NCBI GenBank assembly: GCA_013115135.1
Contig: JABANP010000426.1
Location: forward strand, 1-46,267
Origin: Perkinsus olseni
Lineage: Eukaryota; Perkinsozoa; Perkinsida; Perkinsidae
Direction: 5' to 3'
Length of the DNA: 46,267 bases
The position numbers and the translations under genes are program-made. Below, piece after piece: positions 41,171-46,267 of the stretch (position 1 is the first letter of the stretch; each line of letters opens with the position of its first letter). Below the pieces are notes generated by a model. It did no database searches. It was given only the letters and a program-made list of their open reading frames with translations, and was not told the origin of the DNA.

Positions 41171-44100
41171 CTGCATGTCCAGCCGCCCATCGCACGGAAT
41201 TCATCATTCATCCCCCCGAAAGCCAGACGCTTACGTTCCAGCCGAGGACTGTCGTGGGGCTCAACTGCTGAGCTACCGGCCTTCTCCAGGGCTGTTATAT
41301 CAGGTATCTCCAGAGCCCTCCGGCGAGGAGGTACGTTGGCACTGCATGAGACAGCCCTCAGCTTGCCGCCCCTCGTGCTCGGTCATGGCGCTCTAGTGAA
41401 GGAAATTAGCAAGGCTGTTGAAACGTACGCAACGTGGTAGCCCCGCTGGGCAACTTGCCGTATGCAGATTATCGACTTCGAAGACGGACTGGCACTTGCG
41501 ACAGTCGTGCCTTGAGAAACTCGCGAGGGTTGTCCTGGGATGGGTACGAATAGTGGCATCATTGTGGTTGACTCCCTACTCCCTTAGAGCGAGAGAGAGC
41601 CTGCTGCGGAGGACCTGGCGAGGTTTGACCGCGATCTTGCAGGCCCGCTAGTCGTTCAAGTTGGGTTTTTCTCCCAGAGGATCTCTGCAGGCATTGCTTC
41701 AGATAAGAGATGATCGCTCGGCCATCGTGAGGCAAACCTCTATGTTGTGTATCGTACTGGGAGCCTCTCGCTACGGTGGGTATGTGAGCGGTTAGATGAG
41801 ACGTACATGCTTATTAGCGTCTCACCTGAGCGCTCATCTCCTGCCGGCCATGATTGAGCCCCTGTTGAAGCAATGTACAGTGACAGTAGCAGTAGTGGCA
41901 GAAAGTGCTACTCAAGCGGTAGGGTTCACTGCCCTCCGCCCTGGGAGCCCCGAACGTCAGCTGTATGGCCTGTGTGGTTGTGGATGCCGGAAGGTGCTAG
42001 AGGCACTAATGAAGCAATATAAGCATGTCCACCCAGTGGCCAGGCGAAGGGTCATGGAGGTCTTGTACGGCGAGGGGATGCCTCTTGGACGCGTCCTCGG
42101 TAGGTGATGTCCACCGAGGTCTGCGGGAGCTGCGACCAGTGGGCCAAGTGTGGCCAAGGTCTACAGCAACTTACGGGTGAAGCCATTAGGTGGGAGTACG
42201 GTGGTTACTTTCCTTACGAGGTGGCTTCCTTGTTAGAGCTGCGCTTCATGACAACTCGCCGCCGGTGAGGCAAGCCGCGAGACTTGCGCTTTGTCGTTTG
42301 TGTTGCCTGGGTTGCTCACCCGGCCTGACGCAGGTCGGAGTTCCCTCTTGAACCAGAAGTGACTAGCATGAAGTCAGGCCTTATGGCAGACGATGGATGC
42401 GGCACAGCGGAAGACCGCTGAGGATCTCCTGGCCGCTGGTCCCAGTGTTCTCTTCGCCGAAGACCCTGATGAGGAATGCCAGAACTTCAACCGGAGCATC
42501 ACTGAGGTTGGCGCGAACCCATGACTCCTGCCATCTGCATCCCATCCCACTTACGTCCATGAAGGTATCCCGCAGCCCTCGACCTCGAAAGGCTGGGGGC
42601 AGCCCCCAAACCAACTCTCCCGTTTTTTCCGCGTCCCCACGTCGTGGCCCTCGCAAAGTGAGCTCGCTACCGCCCGATCGCCCCTAGACAGCTCTCTGTA
42701 GGCGACCAGCGGACGTGACCAGAGTGACACCTCATCGCTGAAATCTGTCACAAGGAGGTCTCCTCCTCAGTCTTCGAGGAGTAGGTCATCGTCGTCTAGC
42801 GGAGCGGGTTAACCCATGGACTTCGCTCGAGTGTAGGGCTGTTGTCGACGAGAACATCCCATACACCAGAGCGAATCGTGCCTGCCTCTCCATCACGCAC
42901 GGCTAGCGCCTCGTGAGTTCGCGTATACCGGACAAGCAAGAAAGGCTTACTCTAGGCGTTCGCCGACCCTCCGCCCATCACTGCCAAGGTCCCCTGTTTC
43001 CACTACCGTATCGCCGGAAGATATAATAGCATCACATCTGGTAGGACATGCATTGGCCTGGCCCTGCGAGGGGTAGTCTCAGACGTCTCTGGAGGCCGAC
43101 CCTCGTGACTCCCTGGTGCTGGCATCGCTGGCTGACTTCTTGAAGGGCCGGAAGTGCTCCGCTGAGGTGAAGGGTTAGTCAGCCACGCCCGGTTATCCCC
43201 CTTCTCGGTTTAGGATGTACTCCTAGTGTTCAACCGTTTCCTCGGCGTGCTAGAAGTGGCAGTGGCCAGGAACCCCACAGGAGGTGTTGTGCTCTGCCTA
43301 GTGTGGCCGCCAGGGACTCGGTTACTATCAGGCCAGCCCGTCATTAAATTCCTCACTGAGATATTATCGGGCCATGAAGATGCACAGAGTGCCTTGCTGG
43401 GGATCCTCTCACGCCGACAGACCCCTCCGGGTGGGATTCTCCTCACAAATTTGCCGCCTTGCACGGTCTCCCATGCTACAGATGCCGAGTTGCTGAGGTC
43501 CTTCCCTCCTACAATGGTCTCTGAGGTGATAGAAAACGCCCGACACAGCCCCGGTCGTCCTGCTGTCGTTCGAGAGAACCCGATAGACGTTCTGCTGGAG
43601 CCCCATACGCCGGACGAGGACCCTGAGCAGGTCTAGGTGCAGTCCGGTTGAGCAACCCTCTCCGGACTTCCTACTGGGGCTTCCTCTTGAATCCGTGCTC
43701 CTGTCGTCCACAGATGATCCTAGAGGCTGCACGATTGGTCCGGAGGAGGGGTACCGACCCGGCGATATGGCAGAGGTGAGCTTCTCATGGGGGCTCCTTC
43801 AGTCATGGGGTGCTGTTCAGTCGGTTCGCACGCTTGCTTATGTTCGCCCTCGACAAAATGAACCCGAAGGTGGTTGCCTCTAAGGGCTCTCCTAAGGATA
43901 CAGGAACTGCGAAAACTGCGGTATTGCTCTTAGCCGACGTGCACGGTTGTCGTTGCCGCTTCAGTTCGGCCTCCTCTCCGCAATGCTGGAAGTGAGCCCC
44001 CACCTGTTCGAGACCTACCTTGAGGTGGTCATAGCCAGGCTTGCCCACTTCGCAGCTCGCCTCAGCGCGGAGGGCGTTCTCGATACCACTACACGAGGTG

Positions 44101-44753
44101 AATAATAATCTACCCTCTCCAAGATCTGCATTCAAACCCACGCTTTTCTGACAGCATTACTATTCACTGGGGCTTGGTCACATGACAGTGCGGTTGCTTC
44201 TCAGATGAAGTCAGAGCCGCAATGGCGAGACTGTGTGAGATACCTGAGGATCCCAAGAGGTCTTTGGAGGCCCTCATTGGGTGGCTTGTAATCAGAGGCC
44301 TCTGTGCTGTGGTTATTGACGTGCAAACAGGGCGACCCTGACCAAGTCCCTGTCGGATTGAGGCAAGTTCTTTCCCTGATAGTGGCAGAGTTACTTGTGG
44401 GAACGGTAATTCTGTGAGGCTCGCTTCGTAGCGTACGAGTCCTAGGTGCCAGGCTGAGAGGGTTGATAAAGGCGTTCTACTCACCTATGCCGACAGTATA
44501 TCCCCTGCTTTAACTACCATAGTCAGCAGTGAAGAGGGACCCGAGGTGGGCAGAGGGGGTCGACGAGTCATGTGTACATGGGCTTCCAGCTACGGAGGAG
44601 GGCGTCCTGCCTCTTGAAGATGGTCCGTGCATGAGCCCAATGATGATGGCAGCTGGGAGGGGGGCAGCTCATCATGGCTGGGTTATTGCTTCTGTCACTA
44701 ACAGCCTTCTTGAGTTGACCAATGAATGCAGCAGCGGTTCAACTATTGCCTAG
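41171..44753 (+). CDS. Alpha-solenoid (HEAT/ARM-like) protein, exons partly resolved
   Basis: Plus-strand coding blocks with helical-repeat character: SRALRRGGTLALHETALSLP then VLGHGALVKEISKAVET (41300-41428), MIEPLLKQCTVTVAVVAESA (41850-41910), RKVLEALMKQYKHVHPVARR (41985-42080), VIKFLTEILSGHEDAQSALL (43340-43400), FGLLSAMLEVSPHLFETYLE then VVIARLAHFAARLSAEGVLD (43965-44095), and DEVRAAMARLCEIPEDPKRS then LEALIGWLVIRGLC (44205-44330). The last plausible exon ends ...LLELTNECSSGSTIA at 44753, only 24 bp before LSM1. The pattern suggests a HEAT-repeat scaffold; tubulin-cofactor-D-like proteins are one candidate but no diagnostic motif was seen. Most introns are not resolved, and one gene versus two is open. 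Confidence 0.45.
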
Positions 44754-44776
44754 GTTTATTGTTTTATGAGCCTGGG

Positions 44777-45350
44777 ATGCCGTCACACAGTTCAGATTCT
44801 TCGCACCACGGCGAGTCCATGGAGGAGCTGATGATACCCTCTTGGATAACAGCCATATCCGACTCGCTCGATCGGTTGGTTCTGGTGCTTCTACGGGACG
44901 ATCGAAAGCTCATCGGCCGGCTCAAGACTTATGACCAGTTCGGCAACATAGTGCTGCAGGATACACTGTAAGATTGACTCTTGGTCACGCTGTCAACTTC
45001 CTGAGTCAGGGAAAGGCACATCGTTGATGGCCTGTATGCCGACATCGACCTCGGTGTAATGATCATACGAGGAGAGAATCTACTCCTCTTCGGCGAAGTG
45101 GACTCCTTAGACATGGAGCCAGCTCTGCAGCGGGTATGCGGCTGCCCGATCTGATCTGGTATTTCTTATCGCTTGAAGCTTAGGCGTCGCTTGGGCAAGT
45201 CCTGGCAAGGGAGGAGATGAACGCCGAACTTGAAGCGATAAAAGTGGGCTTGCTCATCGTTTGTGGTATTGGATTTCCTCTTCCTATGAGTAATGGCCGC
45301 TTTGATCTCAGGGCAGGATGGATCTCGCCTTCCTAGACGACGGTCTCTAG
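44777..45350 (+). CDS. LSM1: Sm-like protein LSm1
   Basis: Four exons (44777-44967, 45010-45133, 45184-45243, 45312-45350) join in frame to 137 residues. The Sm1 motif is DRLVLVLLRDDRKLIGRLKT with YDQFGNIVLQDTLERHI, and the Sm2 motif is GVMIIRGENLLLFGEVD; the RGEN signature and the DQF-x-N-x-VLQ phrase are specific to LSm1 among LSm proteins. A short charged C-terminal helix (LAREEMNAELEAIK) and DLAFLDDGL complete it, near the usual length. LSm1-7 rings bind the 3' end of oligoadenylated mRNA in the cytoplasm and promote decapping with Pat1. I chose the Met at 44777 because upstream codons are unlike the family. Introns are 42-68 nt. Confidence 0.95.
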
Positions 45351-45690
45351 CATTTGTCAACGACTACAGTGTGTACAGATTCTGTTATGTATTGTTTCAT
45401 CTCAAGCCAGTGGCTTCGTGGTGTTCGGCTGCTGCTGGGCCCGAGTGGTCCACCCCGTGTTTGTTCGTGGACGACTCTGCGAAACATTCGAACGTATCTG
45501 TTGCTATATGACCACCTTTTCCTCCAGGCAGTGCATAGAGTCCTAGGGCATGCGTGCTACAGTTAGAGGAACATGAACGGCGATGGAATGATGACGAGTA
45601 GCCACCCTCAGCTCCTTGAGCTAACAATCAACCGAAGGGCCCCTTGTTGGGCACTCAGATCCTGTGCTTTGGCATCGGCTGTCACTAAAT
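45351..45690. other. Short intergenic stretch
   Basis: Between LSM1 and the terminal repeat element. Plus-strand frames (for example RLLLGPSGPPRVCSWTTLRN) could be an exon of a further gene but show no domain. Confidence 0.3.
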
Positions 45691-45744
45691 TCTGTGTCCT
45701 AATCACTAAATCTAGGCGCGCCCAACTGATCGATATCTGCGCGC
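45691..45744 (+). repeat. Left terminal inverted repeat of the MITE
   Basis: Starts TCTGTGTCC and ends CTGCGCGC; pairs with 46212-46267. Confidence 0.85.
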
Positions 45745-45796
45745 TTACCTACTGCTGCCGCCTCTTCCGGAGTCCGGAATCCGGAGCCGATTAAAG

Positions 45797-46085
45797 TGCC
45801 CTTGGGTAACCCTTTGGGTTTATGGTTGCCTTGGGTAACCAGAAACGGTTTCTGATTCGGGTTCCTGGTTGCGCGCGCCCAACTGATCGATATCTGCGCG
45901 CTTTCCCACTGCTGCCGATCCCTCCGGACTCCGGAGCCGATTACATTGCCCCTTCCGGTTTCTGGTTGCCTTGGGTAACCCTTCGGGTTTCTGGTTTGGG
46001 TAACCCTTCCGGTTTCGGGTTGCCTTGGGTAACCCTTCCGGTTTCGGGTTGCCTTGGGTAACCCTTCGGGTTTCTGGTGGCAATT
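45797..46085. repeat. Minisatellite of GGGTAACCC-containing units
   Basis: Degenerate units of about 29 bp built on TTGGGTAACCCTTCCGG plus TTTCGGGTTGCC. At least three near-identical tandem units lie at 45968-46075, and looser copies at 45797-45870. The array is broken by the internal repeat of the terminal block at 45871-45952. Confidence 0.8.
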
Positions 46086-46211
46086 CTTTTGTTTTTCTGC
46101 TGAGAGCCAACTTCATCACCATGCCGAGAGCGGAACGTGTTCGCTGGTTGTATACGATGGGTCATGTGCGCTATGAGCAGTGCAAAACGCAACACGTGCC
46201 TGGGGAACGCG

Positions 46212-46267
46212 GCGCGCAGATATCGATCAGTTGGGCGCGCGCTACTTTTTAGTGATTAGGACACAGA
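46212..46267 (-). repeat. Right terminal inverted repeat of the MITE
   Basis: On the plus strand it starts GCGCGCAGATATCGATC and ends GGACACAGA at the window edge; inverse of 45691-45744 with a small internal difference. Confidence 0.85.

Larger units (their letters stand above)
45691..46267. mobile_element. MITE-like element with long terminal inverted repeats
   Basis: The left arm 45691-45744 and right arm 46212-46267 are inverted copies. The outer 20 bases (TCTGTGTCCTAATCACTAAA) match perfectly, then a few mismatched bases, then a perfect inner block through CCCAACTGATCGATATCTGC. No transposase frame lies between. The interior holds a third copy of the inner block at 45871-45902 and a roughly 29-bp minisatellite. 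The element ends at the last base of the window, so any target duplication cannot be seen. Confidence 0.85.

Noticed and set aside
45820..46195. Open frames with repeated Gly/Thr/Pro/Glu units at the right end
   Set aside because: Translation of the MITE minisatellite, not a gene.
1..46267. CRISPR arrays, operons, ribosome binding sites, prokaryotic promoters
   Set aside because: The sequence is clearly eukaryotic nuclear DNA with spliceosomal introns; no regularly spaced direct-repeat array fits.

Overview
This is a gene-dense, intron-rich nuclear segment of a eukaryote, most likely a flagellated alveolate of the perkinsid/dinoflagellate side (Perkinsus-like). Four things point there. A nuclear gene encodes only the C-terminal CuA half of cytochrome oxidase subunit 2 (COX2B), the split-gene state of Myzozoa and some green algae. 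There is a dynein-arm assembly factor (DNAAF6/PIH1D3) and a WW/B-box protein resembling ciliary proteins. Introns are very short (about 24-155 nt) with GT-AG ends. There is a hAT transposon and a gag-bearing LTR retroelement. The genus is an inference; the spliced reading frames are read directly from the sequence.

Layout. 0-3 kb: short secreted-type ORFs and a polytopic membrane protein. 3.1-8.1 kb, minus strand: a WW + B-box zinc-finger gene, then a two-EF-hand membrane protein; their introns carry TCGA-centred palindromes that look like tRNA T-arms. 8.8-10.1 kb, plus: a six-exon MAM33/p32 mitochondrial protein. 10.8-11.2 kb: two identical tRNA-Pro(AGG) genes. 12.0-12.9 kb, minus: a three-exon secreted protein. 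13.2-14.7 kb: 5' end of an LTR element with gag. 14.76-17.88 kb: a hAT element with 12-bp terminal inverted repeats and an intron-containing transposase, followed at once by an 11-bp minisatellite.

18.2-27.6 kb, minus strand: five genes in a row: DNAAF6-like, a divergent protein kinase, a secreted JmjC/cupin_8 protein, translation initiation factor IF-3 and COX2B. IF-3 and COX2B lie 201 bp apart head to tail, and both products are expected in the mitochondrion. 28.1-34.4 kb, plus: a protein with two FHA domains, tRNA-Leu(AAG), and several further coding blocks I could not join. 35.3-40.7 kb, plus: exons leading into an App1/LNS2-type HAD phosphatidate phosphatase. 41.2-44.75 kb, plus: an alpha-solenoid-like gene. 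44.8-45.35 kb, plus: LSM1. 45.69-46.27 kb: a MITE-like element with about 54-bp inverted repeats, minisatellite-filled, ending exactly at the window edge.

The most unusual signal is the set of short introns in the 3-8.9 kb cluster. They share hairpin cores of the type GGNTCGANCC, some closely matching a tRNA T-arm, in both orientations relative to the host gene. One 23-nt copy recurs exactly 22 kb away, and another differs only by two mirrored (compensatory) changes. They behave like an introner family. Exon models marked in frame were checked by codon arithmetic across every junction; no transcript evidence was available.
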